NCBI RefSeq assembly: GCF_007289895.1
Contig: NZ_CP041660.1
Location: forward strand, 3,782,001 to 3,846,000
From: Catenovulum sediminis
GTDB lineage: Bacteria; Pseudomonadota; Gammaproteobacteria; Enterobacterales; Alteromonadaceae
Length of the DNA stretch: 64,000 bases
Direction of reading: 5' to 3'
Numbering within the stretch: position 1 is the stretch's first letter; every line of letters starts with the position of its first letter. Below are positions 1 to 7,145 of the stretch, in pieces. The position numbers and the translations under genes are program-made. The notes under the pieces are model-generated. The model was not told the DNA's origin. It saw only the letters and a list, made by a program, of their open reading frames with translations, and searched no databases.

Positions 1-1
1 A

Positions 2-112
2 GAAACGCGAGACATGCTTAATGCTGGCATGACCAAGCACGAAATAACACTTGTACAAGAAAGCTACATTGAACTGAAAAAACAGGAAAAACGCTATGAC
101 AACGCAGCGTAA
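2..112 (+). CDS. C-terminal fragment of an element gene (partial)
   Basis: An open frame enters from the left edge and ends with TAA at 110-112, giving 36 visible residues rich in Lys and Glu and ending in NAA. The following gene starts inside it at 96, a 17-nt overlap, which is typical of compact phage or satellite operons. Too little is visible to name a family. The reading frame and the overlap are the only support. Confidence 0.5.
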   Translation, partial: ETRDMLNAGMTKHEITLVQESYIELKKQEKRYDNAA

Positions 113-329
113 CGTTTTAGATGTTTTTGACGTAGCAGAACACTGCGAAGTGTGCATACGGGACACCGAAACGGGCGAAATGATTCAGCTTTCTGCATCT
201 GATAACACAGTAACAGCACTCAGAGCAGCCAAAAAACAACTATCGCGATACATGAAAATCTGTGATCAACTTATTAAATCAGACGAACCGACAGAACCGG
301 CCAGTCAGATTGAAGCAAATGAAATTTAG
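96..329 (+). CDS. Small hypothetical protein of the integrative element
   Basis: A 77-residue acidic protein with no signal peptide or membrane segment and two cysteines in the order CEVC near residues 17-20. I do not recognise the family. It overlaps the end of the preceding partial gene and is followed 9 nt later by the next small gene, so it belongs to the same plus-strand operon leading to the AlpA-like gene. A role in element maintenance or replication control is possible but not shown. Confidence 0.55.
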   Translation: MTTQRNVLDVFDVAEHCEVCIRDTETGEMIQLSASDNTVTALRAAKKQLSRYMKICDQLIKSDEPTEPASQIEANEI

Positions 330-338
330 GAATTTATT

Positions 339-746
339 ATGAGCTTTAAACCCTCGCTACTCGAACTAAAAATAATCGCTGCATTGACAAACAGACCAAT
401 GCTAACAGCTGATTTGTTTCACGAAGTAACAGAACTGGAGAGCCAGCACCAAGCTGCAATGTGCATCGGCAATTTAGTTAAGGCAGGTGTAGTGAAAAAG
501 CTAAATTCAGACAACGGTTTTACATTAACAGATTTGTATCGTGAATATTCGCGCCTAGCGTTTGTTGTTGACTTACTCGTACAATCAAAACACAGCAACA
601 AACACTCGCTAGACGTGAAAACAAGAGTTTTGCAGCACTTTATTACAACATGTCGTGACGATGTGGCAGATGTATTAGAAAGCATTGTTGAAGATTTGAA
701 CGTGTTAAATAACCTGCAAGGTTCTAGCAGCAAGGAGGCCGCGTGA
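339..746 (+). CDS. Hypothetical protein, possible winged-helix type, of the integrative element
   Basis: A 135-residue protein. Its N-terminal part (LKIIAALTNRPMLTADLF, then a helix, then NLVKAGVVKKL and NGFTLTDLYRE at about residues 10-70) has the rhythm of a winged helix-turn-helix with a short wing. This would fit a DNA-binding regulator, but it is my reading of the pattern rather than a recognised family. The C-terminal half is helical. It ends in TGA at 744-746, overlapping the next start codon by one base (TGATG). Confidence 0.55.
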   Translation: MSFKPSLLELKIIAALTNRPMLTADLFHEVTELESQHQAAMCIGNLVKAGVVKKLNSDNGFTLTDLYREYSRLAFVVDLLVQSKHSNKHSLDVKTRVLQHFITTCRDDVADVLESIVEDLNVLNNLQGSSSKEAA

Positions 747-970
747 TGCGCCCCACCAGATCAGAGCGGTTAGATACTAGCCGACAACAGCAAAGCTTAC
801 CGAATGATATAGCGCAAGATAAAAACGGCCACCTGTATTGCGGCGTCGCTTGTCTTGTTTGCACGGGTGAAAACGAGTGGACCCAACCCGGCGGCAAAGT
901 TATTAAAGATAAACTGCAAGCGTTCGCAAAAGTTAGAAATATGAATTACAAAATGAGTAAAGTGGCATGA
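746..970 (+). CDS. Small hypothetical protein of the integrative element
   Basis: A basic protein of 74 residues with a CGVACLVC motif near the middle that could bind metal or be a disulphide pair. ATG at 746 is chosen over GTG at 743 because a perfect AGGAGG lies at 733-738, 7 nt ahead. The start overlaps the previous stop (TGATG), so translation is probably coupled. Family not recognised. Confidence 0.5.
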   Translation: MRPTRSERLDTSRQQQSLPNDIAQDKNGHLYCGVACLVCTGENEWTQPGGKVIKDKLQAFAKVRNMNYKMSKVA

Positions 971-1425
971 AATTTAATCAACAGAACAGTTTTGTATTTA
1001 ACGGCACGTACCATCGATATCGATGGTTTTTAACTGCGATTGTTGCGGAAGATAAAACTAATTATTGGCATTCTGCAAATGAGATATTAGATCCACGCCC
1101 CATTGAAGATATATGTGCGATTTTGGCAACTCACTACTCCGAGCCAAATAAAGCAATACAGCTTATGAAAAAAGGAAATATTCTTACATTACGAGAAACG
1201 CTTAAAAGTTCAGATGTAGATAATAACTATCATCAATTCAGTAACCAGCCCGATGCATATTGTATACATCAATACAATGTGCATGACTCTAACGAAAGTT
1301 TATTTTGGCAAAGAAAAATAAACTTTATCGAGTTCACTGGCACTAATTGGCGTTCGTCTTTATTGCCTGATGAATTCTTTAAACCTAAAAATGTTACGCA
1401 ATTTGAATTGGGATTTTTGATGTGA
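967..1425 (+). CDS. Hypothetical protein of the integrative element
   Basis: A 152-residue soluble protein rich in aromatic residues (several Trp, Tyr and Phe) and not recognised. It starts with an ATGA overlap on the previous gene's stop and ends with GTGA overlapping the next start, so it lies inside a translationally coupled run. A perfect 16-bp palindrome (CCATCGATATCGATGG, 1011-1026) falls in its codons 16-20 and is followed by five T residues. This may be chance, since it encodes an ordinary HRYRW stretch. Confidence 0.55.
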   Translation: MKFNQQNSFVFNGTYHRYRWFLTAIVAEDKTNYWHSANEILDPRPIEDICAILATHYSEPNKAIQLMKKGNILTLRETLKSSDVDNNYHQFSNQPDAYCIHQYNVHDSNESLFWQRKINFIEFTGTNWRSSLLPDEFFKPKNVTQFELGFLM

Positions 1426-1604
1426 AAAAACTATTAATCAAACAATGCCCTGATCCGCTTCGCTGGTACCGAAGGTTAATCGGACAAACTGTACCGTTTT
1501 TGGGTGATGTTGGTACCGAATACAAAAGCAAAGAACCCGAGGGTTACATTAATTTTGTTCAGTATGAAGATGCTGAAATTATTGAAGGTGATGAAAATGG
1601 CTAA
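1422..1604 (+). CDS. Small hypothetical protein of the integrative element
   Basis: A 60-residue protein with a basic N-terminus (KKLLIKQ, PLRWYRRLIG) and an acidic C-terminus. It starts with GTG at 1422, overlapping the preceding TGA by 4 nt, and its tail overlaps the AlpA-like start at 1597. The short length and the overlaps on both sides support a real coupled gene, but the family is unknown. Confidence 0.45.
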   Translation: MKKLLIKQCPDPLRWYRRLIGQTVPFLGDVGTEYKSKEPEGYINFVQYEDAEIIEGDENG

Positions 1605-1803
1605 ATTACTTGATAAAAAAGAATTTATGCAGCGTTTACACTGTGGAACTACTAAGTTTTGGCAAATCTCTAAGCAAGATCCAAATTTCCCAGAACCACA
1701 TGTAACCATAGGTACGACGAAACTATGGCTAGACGAACAGGTAGATGATTACATTGTAAATGGATTAAAAGGAAAAGAGATTATATTGAAAAAGGCGGCT
1801 TAG
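1597..1803 (+). CDS. AlpA-family excisionase/transcriptional regulator
   Basis: A 68-residue protein beginning MAKLLDKKEFMQRLHC, followed by a helix-turn-helix (TTKFWQISKQDPNFPEP) and a wing (TIGTTKLWLDEQVDDYI). This is the usual layout of AlpA/MerR-like excisionases (about 65-70 residues). In P4-like elements such proteins act on integrase expression or promote excision. I chose ATG at 1597 because AAGG at 1585-1588 sits 8 nt upstream; longer in-frame starts run back into the preceding gene. The stop codon lies inside a terminator hairpin. It is the last gene of the plus-strand operon. Confidence 0.75.
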   Translation: MAKLLDKKEFMQRLHCGTTKFWQISKQDPNFPEPHVTIGTTKLWLDEQVDDYIVNGLKGKEIILKKAA

Positions 1804-1812
1804 CCGCCTTTT
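1790..1812. terminator. Bidirectional intrinsic terminator
   Basis: AAAAGGCGGC and GCCGCCTTTT form a perfect 10-bp stem with a 3-nt loop, with A residues on one side and T residues on the other. It separates the AlpA-like gene (plus) from the convergent proteasome-like gene (minus) and can serve both. Confidence 0.8.
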
Positions 1813-1813
1813 A

Positions 1814-2692
1814 CTAATTAATAGAGTTTAAAAGAATATCATCCATTTTTTTAAGCAACTTTCTATCTTTTTCATTTATTGTAACTGTTCCCTTAGAAAC
1901 TGGACTCTGCCCTAGTCTCTTTAACTGCCTAATTTCATAAGCCGCATCGATGGGACTAGCACAAACAGCCCCGGCATTACGAGCGATTTTATCCAATTCG
2001 TCCATTACCTGTACTTGCTGTAAAGCATCGGTTTTACTTCCCATTACAACGTTTTTGTTTAAGTTAGTCATCTTGACCTCGCCTCCAGTAAATATATCGC
2101 CGCCTTTGCTATGACATGCTTGTACTATTGATTTCGAAACCTCAGCATCCAGCCCAGTATTTAAAATATTCGAAATGGCCTCTTTTAAAGATTTTTGCTT
2201 ACAAGCTCTCTCATTAGCCGTCTTTATCTTAAAAATTGGAAGTTGAATATTTCTATTCGTTTTATGCGCTTTGTACATTTTTGAGTTTTTACCTGAACCA
2301 ATTGCAAAAACTTTGACGTCTAAAGGCGCATCAGTAGAAAGTCTATAAATTTCGTCTTGACCAAAATCATTTTTTGGTGAATTGGCGAATAACTTTAGCT
2401 CACCATCATACTTTAGAATATTAAATTGAATATTATTCAATTTAGATTTATATGTTACTAAGTCTAGAACGTGATCCGCATTTTGTAAAACCTCATCGTA
2501 AAGCGACAAAAACCACTTAAACGCAATATTTGCTCCAGCAAAACCATACAACACCCCGTTGATAACAATAGTTTTACAAAAATCAGGTGAATCTATCCAT
2601 TTAACAAGCAATCCATTACTAACTAGGCTCACCCTACTATCTGACGCCATTCTAGCTTCGTCACCATCGTTCCTAAATATCGTTGTAGTCAT
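1814..2692 (-). CDS. Proteasome beta-subunit-like Ntn hydrolase on an integrative element
   Basis: Removing Met1 exposes TTTIF, the processed N-terminus of proteasome/HslV-type threonine peptidases. Counting that Thr as 1, the sequence keeps Asp17 in ASDSR, a Lys in FCKTIVI followed by LYGFAGA (the Lys33/Gly47 block, with about six extra residues before it), a GSG motif (Ser near 132), and GGDIFTGGEV near 196-205, matching the Asp166-x-x-Ser169-Gly-Gly block with Thr for Ser. The protein is 292 residues, longer than beta subunits because of a tail of about 80 residues that ends in a charged helix. The start at 2692 is chosen over 2707 because only it gives a mature N-terminal Thr, and GGGA precedes it. 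No ATPase partner is visible. Threonine-peptidase fold: strong. Substrate and role: unknown. Confidence 0.7.
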   Translation of the reverse strand: MTTTIFRNDGDEARMASDSRVSLVSNGLLVKWIDSPDFCKTIVINGVLYGFAGANIAFKWFLSLYDEVLQNADHVLDLVTYKSKLNNIQFNILKYDGELKLFANSPKNDFGQDEIYRLSTDAPLDVKVFAIGSGKNSKMYKAHKTNRNIQLPIFKIKTANERACKQKSLKEAISNILNTGLDAEVSKSIVQACHSKGGDIFTGGEVKMTNLNKNVVMGSKTDALQQVQVMDELDKIARNAGAVCASPIDAAYEIRQLKRLGQSPVSKGTVTINEKDRKLLKKMDDILLNSIN

Positions 2693-2727
2693 TCTATCCA
2701 TTCCCATGTTAGGCGATGGATATTAAA

Positions 2728-2759
2728 GCAAAATTGAAGAGATTTGAAATCAATTTTGC
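2728..2759. promoter_or_regulatory. Perfect inverted repeat between the proteasome-like gene and the integrase
   Basis: GCAAAATTGA and TCAATTTTGC form a perfect 10-bp inverted repeat around a 12-nt AT-rich spacer. It lies 36 bp upstream of the proteasome-like gene's start and just past the integrase stop. It could be an operator for the proteasome-like gene or a weak terminator of int; nothing in the sequence decides between these. Confidence 0.45.
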
Positions 2760-2785
2760 GAATAACTAATGCTATTTAGTATATA

Positions 2786-3970
2786 TTACTTATAAAGCGT
2801 ACATTTATTCTTAAAAATCAACTCATGATAACGCTCGTACGCGTCTAACTGTTCATCAATCCAATCGTGCTTATTATAAACGGCCATTACCCCACCCAAA
2901 ACATGGCCTAACATTTTTTCAGTTACGTGCGGCTCAACACCTTTTTCAGATAAACGAGTTGATAGCGTTCGTCTAAAATCATGAATACGCCAATGCTGAA
3001 TATCTAACTTTACTCTGAGCCTTGCAACCATTTTATGAACAGAATGAACATCCAACGGTTTAGTGTAGCTTTGCCCAGGACACAAATACTCAGTGTCGGG
3101 ATATGCAGTTATTAACGTTTCGATAATTCGTAAACATCGTTCGGGAATTGGCCGACGTATTGGCTTATTAATTTTTGAACGTTCCGCTGGAACTGTCCAA
3201 GTTCGAGCGTTTAAATCAAAATCAGACTTTAATGCAGATCTAATTTCTGACACTCGCGAACCGAAAAGCATTGTAAGCTGAACAATAGATTTAGTATTTA
3301 AACCGCATTTAGTTTGCTCAAGCGCCACCCAAATTTTATATAACTCAGGCAGTGTTAAAACCCTGTCGCCCTGCTTGGGCGTTTGCCCAACATCGCGGGG
3401 CTGGATATCTAACAGCGCGGGCCTTTGGATCATAGAACGCCTGTAACACCAACTTAAACAGTTTTTCATTACACGCAGTACATTGTATGAAACAACCGGC
3501 TTATTTTCTTGTATAGAAATTCTATCAAAAAATTGCAGCCATTCGTCTGTTCGCACTTTGCACGGCGATCTAGTTGGAAATAACCCAACTACATATTTAT
3601 TGTATATTTGTTTGTAAACGCCAACTGTTGATTTGCGTAAATTAGCATTTACATGAATTGAAAACCAAGCTTTAAAGCAATCGTCAATGTTGTTCTTGGG
3701 CTTCGTTTCGCTCGCATAACGCGGATCAACGCCATCCATAACAAGTTTACGCAGCGGTAACAAACGCTCACGCGCTTCTGCTAGTGTTAGCTCTGGATAT
3801 CGGCCGATTGTATAACAAACGGGTTTGCCGTTTATTCTATATCTGTATTGAAATGCGATGGTACCTTGCTTTGACACCCGCGCTGACATACCATCGCGAT
3901 CAGCAACCGTTTTTACAGAGTCATTTTTTTTGTTAAGAAGACTTCTTAGTTTTGCATCAGTTAGCGGCAT
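2786..3970 (-). CDS. int: P4-type tyrosine recombinase (integrase)
   Basis: A 394-residue phage integrase. The N-terminal arm-binding domain (about residues 1-90; LTDAKLRSLL and the GKPVCYTIGRYPELTLAEARE block) is of the DUF4102/P4-integrase type. A core-binding SAM-like domain follows (about 95-190). The catalytic domain (about 205-380) shows the Arg in GSRVSEIR, the His-x-x-Arg in HDFRR, the second His in LGHVLGG and the nucleophile Tyr in AVYNKHD. I chose ATG at 3970 rather than 4006 because the family starts at MPLTD. The gene points into the element, and its start is close to the chromosomal junction, as is usual. It should catalyse integration and, with the AlpA-like protein, excision. 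Confidence 0.92.
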   Translation of the reverse strand: MPLTDAKLRSLLNKKNDSVKTVADRDGMSARVSKQGTIAFQYRYRINGKPVCYTIGRYPELTLAEARERLLPLRKLVMDGVDPRYASETKPKNNIDDCFKAWFSIHVNANLRKSTVGVYKQIYNKYVVGLFPTRSPCKVRTDEWLQFFDRISIQENKPVVSYNVLRVMKNCLSWCYRRSMIQRPALLDIQPRDVGQTPKQGDRVLTLPELYKIWVALEQTKCGLNTKSIVQLTMLFGSRVSEIRSALKSDFDLNARTWTVPAERSKINKPIRRPIPERCLRIIETLITAYPDTEYLCPGQSYTKPLDVHSVHKMVARLRVKLDIQHWRIHDFRRTLSTRLSEKGVEPHVTEKMLGHVLGGVMAVYNKHDWIDEQLDAYERYHELIFKNKCTLYK

Positions 3971-4130
3971 AAACGTATATACACAGCATGTAAGAGTTAT
4001 ATACACATTAATTTACACGATTTACGCCGTATGTTAAAACACAAATAAGAATTAAAGCGGATAAAAGCGAATGACTATGAATATCTAATCAAATGATATT
4101 AAAGAGATTTAAGAAAGCCAACGAATAAAT

Positions 4131-5567
4131 ATGAATGATTTAAAAAGACAAACAATACTCTGGCATGATTTTGAGACTTGGGGGGCCAATCCTAAAATTG
4201 ATCACCCAGCGCAATTTGCAGCCATTCGTACCGATTTGGATTTAAACGAAGTTGGTGAGCCTGTTGAGCTTTTTTGCAAGATACCACAAGATTATTTACC
4301 AAATCCAGAAGCCTGTTTAATTACCGGTATAACGCCACAGCAGGCGCAGCGCAAAGGGCTTAATCAGCATAAATTTATGCGTCTAATTTTGCAGGAAATG
4401 GCTCAACCCAATACCTGCAGCGCAGGCTACAACACAATACGTTTTGATGATGAAGTAACCCGCTATAGTTTATACCGTAACTTTTTTAACCCTTACGAAC
4501 GTGAATGGAAAAATGGTAACAGTCGGTGGGATATTATTGATTTAGTGCGCACCTGTTATGCGCTCAGACCAGAGGGCATTAACTGGCCTAAAAAAGAAGA
4601 TGGTTCGCCGAGTTTTAAACTAGAAGATTTAACAAAAGCAAATGGGTTAGCACACGAAAGTGCGCACGATGCGGTTTCAGATGTTCGCGCGACAATTGCC
4701 ATGGCAAAATTGATCAAAGAAAAGCAGCCCAAGTTGTACCAGTACATATTTAGTATTCGCAACAAACGAAAAGTGGCTGAGTTAATTGATATCAATAATA
4801 TGACACCTTTGGTGCACGTTTCTTCTAAAATTAAATCTGTGCATGGTTGTTGCACTTGGATATGCCCGATAGCTTGGCACCCAACCAATAATAATGCCGT
4901 CATAGCACTTAATTTGATGCAAGACCCCAGCCCCTTATTGAATATGACGGTAGAACAAATTAAAGAAAAAATGTTTACCCCTACAAGTCAATTGGCAGAA
5001 AACGAAGAGCGACTTCCCATTAAACTGATTCAGCTAAATAAATGCCCTGTTTTGGCCACAGCTAAAACGTTACTGCCTGAGAACGCTGAGCGTTTAAAAA
5101 TTGATAGAGAAGCTTGTTTAGCCCATTTAAAAATAATCAAACAGAACCCAATTATTCGGGAAAAACTCACTCAACTCTACGAACAAATGGACTTTAGTTC
5201 AGAAACTGACCCTGATTTTGCTTTGTATGACGGGTTTGCTAGTTCACACGACCAAGCGCAAATGGAACAAATACAACAATTAAGTGAACCTGCATTGGCT
5301 GAGTTTACCCCCAGTTTTGAAGACGAGCGTTATGCAACCTTGTGGTTTAGGTTTAAAGCAAGAAATTATTTACAATTTTTGTCTCCTGCTGAAGTGCAAG
5401 CATGGAGGGCTCATTGTCAGGCACGGTTAACCGGCGAGCAAAATTATGCGGGACTGACTATTGACCAATTTATAAACAAACTAGATACGCTTGCTGTTGA
5501 AAATTCAAGCAATGAGCGCAACATGAACGTGTTAAAGGCGCTTTTTCGCTTTGTTCAGGAAATATAA
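4131..5567 (+). CDS. sbcB: Exodeoxyribonuclease I
   Basis: A 3'-to-5' single-strand DNA exonuclease used in recombination and mismatch repair. It has 478 residues, against about 475 for E. coli SbcB. The N-terminal DEDD exonuclease domain shows WHDFETWG (first Asp and Glu, about residues 11-14), GYNTIRFDDEV (about 98-108) and HDAVSDVRAT near 178-187 (motif III His and Asp). The C-terminal half covers the SH3-like and helical regions of the family. It is the first core gene beyond the integrative element and stands alone. Confidence 0.97.
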   Translation: MNDLKRQTILWHDFETWGANPKIDHPAQFAAIRTDLDLNEVGEPVELFCKIPQDYLPNPEACLITGITPQQAQRKGLNQHKFMRLILQEMAQPNTCSAGYNTIRFDDEVTRYSLYRNFFNPYEREWKNGNSRWDIIDLVRTCYALRPEGINWPKKEDGSPSFKLEDLTKANGLAHESAHDAVSDVRATIAMAKLIKEKQPKLYQYIFSIRNKRKVAELIDINNMTPLVHVSSKIKSVHGCCTWICPIAWHPTNNNAVIALNLMQDPSPLLNMTVEQIKEKMFTPTSQLAENEERLPIKLIQLNKCPVLATAKTLLPENAERLKIDREACLAHLKIIKQNPIIREKLTQLYEQMDFSSETDPDFALYDGFASSHDQAQMEQIQQLSEPALAEFTPSFEDERYATLWFRFKARNYLQFLSPAEVQAWRAHCQARLTGEQNYAGLTIDQFINKLDTLAVENSSNERNMNVLKALFRFVQEI

Positions 5568-5636
5568 GGCTAAAAAATTAGACATAACCCCCATCTATTG
5601 ACTAAAATTTTAGTGTTCGTGAAATGATTAGCCCTG

Positions 5637-5660
5637 CAAACAAACTGTTTGTAAATTTTT
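5637..5660 (+). terminator. Weak intrinsic terminator after sbcB
   Basis: CAAACA and TGTTTG form a 6-bp stem with a 3-nt loop, followed after four bases by a run of six T residues. The stem is short and AT-rich, so this is only a possible terminator for sbcB. Confidence 0.35.
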
Positions 5661-5745
5661 TGCTATTCACGCGTCTATCATGCGCCGATTGTAAAAGTCG
5701 CCGTTGGTTTTTGTATTTCGTTTTAGACATTGATGAGTAACCACT

Positions 5746-6330
5746 GTGCCTGTACCTGACTACATCCCAGATCATCTGAAAGTGATACTGAATGAAGATC
5801 CGCATGGAATTAGTTTCCCCTGTAACTCTGGCTGCCAAATGCGGTTTATTCGCAATAAACAAGATTTAGGTGGCTTTTATTCCTACAAGCAATGGGGAAG
5901 TGTAGAAAAAGCGATAAAGGCTGCAATGAATCGAAATAAGCAGCTTAAAGCGCTCTACCCCAGCCACTTAATAAAACGTAAACATAAACCCAACCCCAAT
6001 ACCAGCTGTGGCTTTAACGGCGTCGGTTTTCGCGAAAAACTGGATAAAAGACGAGATGAAGTTGAACGTTTTTATTGGGTAAGTTATCGCAAAAATGGTA
6101 AACCGGCTGTCAAAACATTTTCATTAGGCTACACCGAGTACGGGCCAGAATTGCAACTGCATGCTTATCGCACTGCGATTCAATTTCGTTCTGAGTGGGA
6201 TATGCTCGGTAACGATATGAACGAAGAAAAGTATAAAAAATGGAAAAAAGTGCGCCTTTATAACGAAGGTCACCCGCCGTTTGAATATGTAAAAGTTCGT
6301 CGTAAACGTACATTAAAAAAATCAGCTTAA
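5746..6330 (+). CDS. Hypothetical protein with an AP2-like region
   Basis: A 194-residue basic soluble protein. The block from about 115 to 160 (FYWVSYRKNGKPAVKTFSLG, then a helix with LQLHAYRTAIQFRSEW) has the three-strand-plus-helix pattern of AP2-type DNA-binding domains. An earlier block (GFYSYKQWGSVEKAIKAAM, about 42-60) could be a degenerate second copy. This is pattern reading, not a firm family call. GTG at 5746 is the first possible start after an in-frame TGA at 5734, and no good ribosome-binding site is visible, so the true N-terminus may be further in. A MITE follows immediately downstream. Confidence 0.6.
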   Translation: MPVPDYIPDHLKVILNEDPHGISFPCNSGCQMRFIRNKQDLGGFYSYKQWGSVEKAIKAAMNRNKQLKALYPSHLIKRKHKPNPNTSCGFNGVGFREKLDKRRDEVERFYWVSYRKNGKPAVKTFSLGYTEYGPELQLHAYRTAIQFRSEWDMLGNDMNEEKYKKWKKVRLYNEGHPPFEYVKVRRKRTLKKSA

Positions 6331-6332
6331 AG

Positions 6333-6602
6333 CTAGGGCGTGTTGACCTTTGCTGTATAAATTTTGTTCTAACTAAACGCTTTTTAATCGCGGCGCTGGG
6401 TTGTAGGCCTAGTGGGCTAAGTCAAAAATCAGCAACAAAGAGTAAAAAGCGTTTAGGACGAACCCTTCGGGCAGCGTTTGTGCGGCATTTCTACTGCCTC
6501 AGCACTCATTTATGTAGATCAACTACACCACAATCGTGCTTTGTTGTATAAATACCGCACAACTCGCTGCAAAATCATACAGCAAAGATAAACACGCCCT
6601 AG
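6333..6602. mobile_element. MITE-like element with 26-bp imperfect terminal inverted repeats
   Basis: A 270-bp non-coding element. The ends at 6333-6358 and 6577-6602 are inverted copies differing at three central positions; both begin CTAGGGCGTGTT and share CTTTGCTGTAT after the variable triplet. Inside, CTAAACGCTTTTTA (6373-6386) is repeated in perfect inversion at 6443-6456. Both ends sit in CTAG, the target preferred by IS630-type elements, which duplicate TA, so an IS630/Tc1-like origin is possible. No transposase frame is present. It fills the gap between the 5746 gene and gpx. Confidence 0.75.
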
Positions 6603-6665
6603 GTTGATTTTTAGCCAATAGCAGGCATAGTAACTAATATAACTTCTTAATCTATTAGCTATATT

Positions 6666-7145
6666 ATGTCTGATATATACCAGTTTAGTGTTAAAAATGC
6701 ACAAGGCGAGCTTGTCTCACTCGCTCAATACAAAGGAAAGTGGCTGCTTATTGTCAATACCGCGAGTAAATGTGGTTTTACCCCGCAATATGAAGGGCTA
6801 CAAAATTTATATCAGGCATTTTCAGATAAATTAACGGTACTGGCTTTCCCTTGTAATCAATTTGGCCAGCAGGAACCTGGAGACAACGAGGAGATCCAAG
6901 ACTTTTGCAATTTGATGTTTAAGGTTGAATTTCCGGTTTTTGCAAAAGTAGATGTAAACGGTGAGAATGCAGATCCATTGTTTCAATTTTTAAAACACCA
7001 ACAAAAAGGTGTGCTGGGCAGCGAATCAATTAAATGGAACTTTACCAAGTTTCTTATCTCGCCTAAAGGCGATGTTGTTAAGCGGTATGCTTCAACCACT
7101 AAACCTGAAAAAATCGGCCAAGATCTGAAAGAGTATATAAAATGA
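6666..7145 (+). CDS. gpx: Glutathione peroxidase family protein
   Basis: A thiol peroxidase of the GPx/BtuE family that reduces hydroperoxides. It has 159 residues, normal for bacterial members. It shows NTASKCGFTPQY with the peroxidatic Cys (a Cys, not selenocysteine, near residue 36), the FPCNQFGQQEPG block (Gln catalytic, and a Cys that can resolve) and the WNFTKFL block (Trp and Asn of the catalytic tetrad). No signal peptide, so cytoplasmic. Its TGA overlaps the ATG of ldhA by 4 nt, so the two are cotranscribed. No clear Shine-Dalgarno is visible. Confidence 0.95.
   Translation: MSDIYQFSVKNAQGELVSLAQYKGKWLLIVNTASKCGFTPQYEGLQNLYQAFSDKLTVLAFPCNQFGQQEPGDNEEIQDFCNLMFKVEFPVFAKVDVNGENADPLFQFLKHQQKGVLGSESIKWNFTKFLISPKGDVVKRYASTTKPEKIGQDLKEYIK

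Larger units (their letters stand above)
1..4010. mobile_element. Right end of an integrative element (left end outside the window)
   Basis: The stretch contains a P4-type tyrosine integrase, an AlpA-like excisionase/regulator and a string of very small, overlapping genes of unknown function. These are the hallmarks of an integrated satellite or genomic island. The next gene rightwards, sbcB, is a core gene, so the right boundary should lie between the integrase start (3970) and sbcB (4131). I could not identify an attachment core or a tRNA gene there, so the exact edge is uncertain. The element continues leftwards out of the window, and its size and replication or packaging genes cannot be judged. 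Confidence 0.75.

Noticed and set aside
1011-1026. Perfect 16-bp palindrome CCATCGATATCGATGG
   Set aside because: It lies inside a coding frame in the middle of an operon and encodes an ordinary HRYRW stretch, so an operator or terminator role is unlikely.
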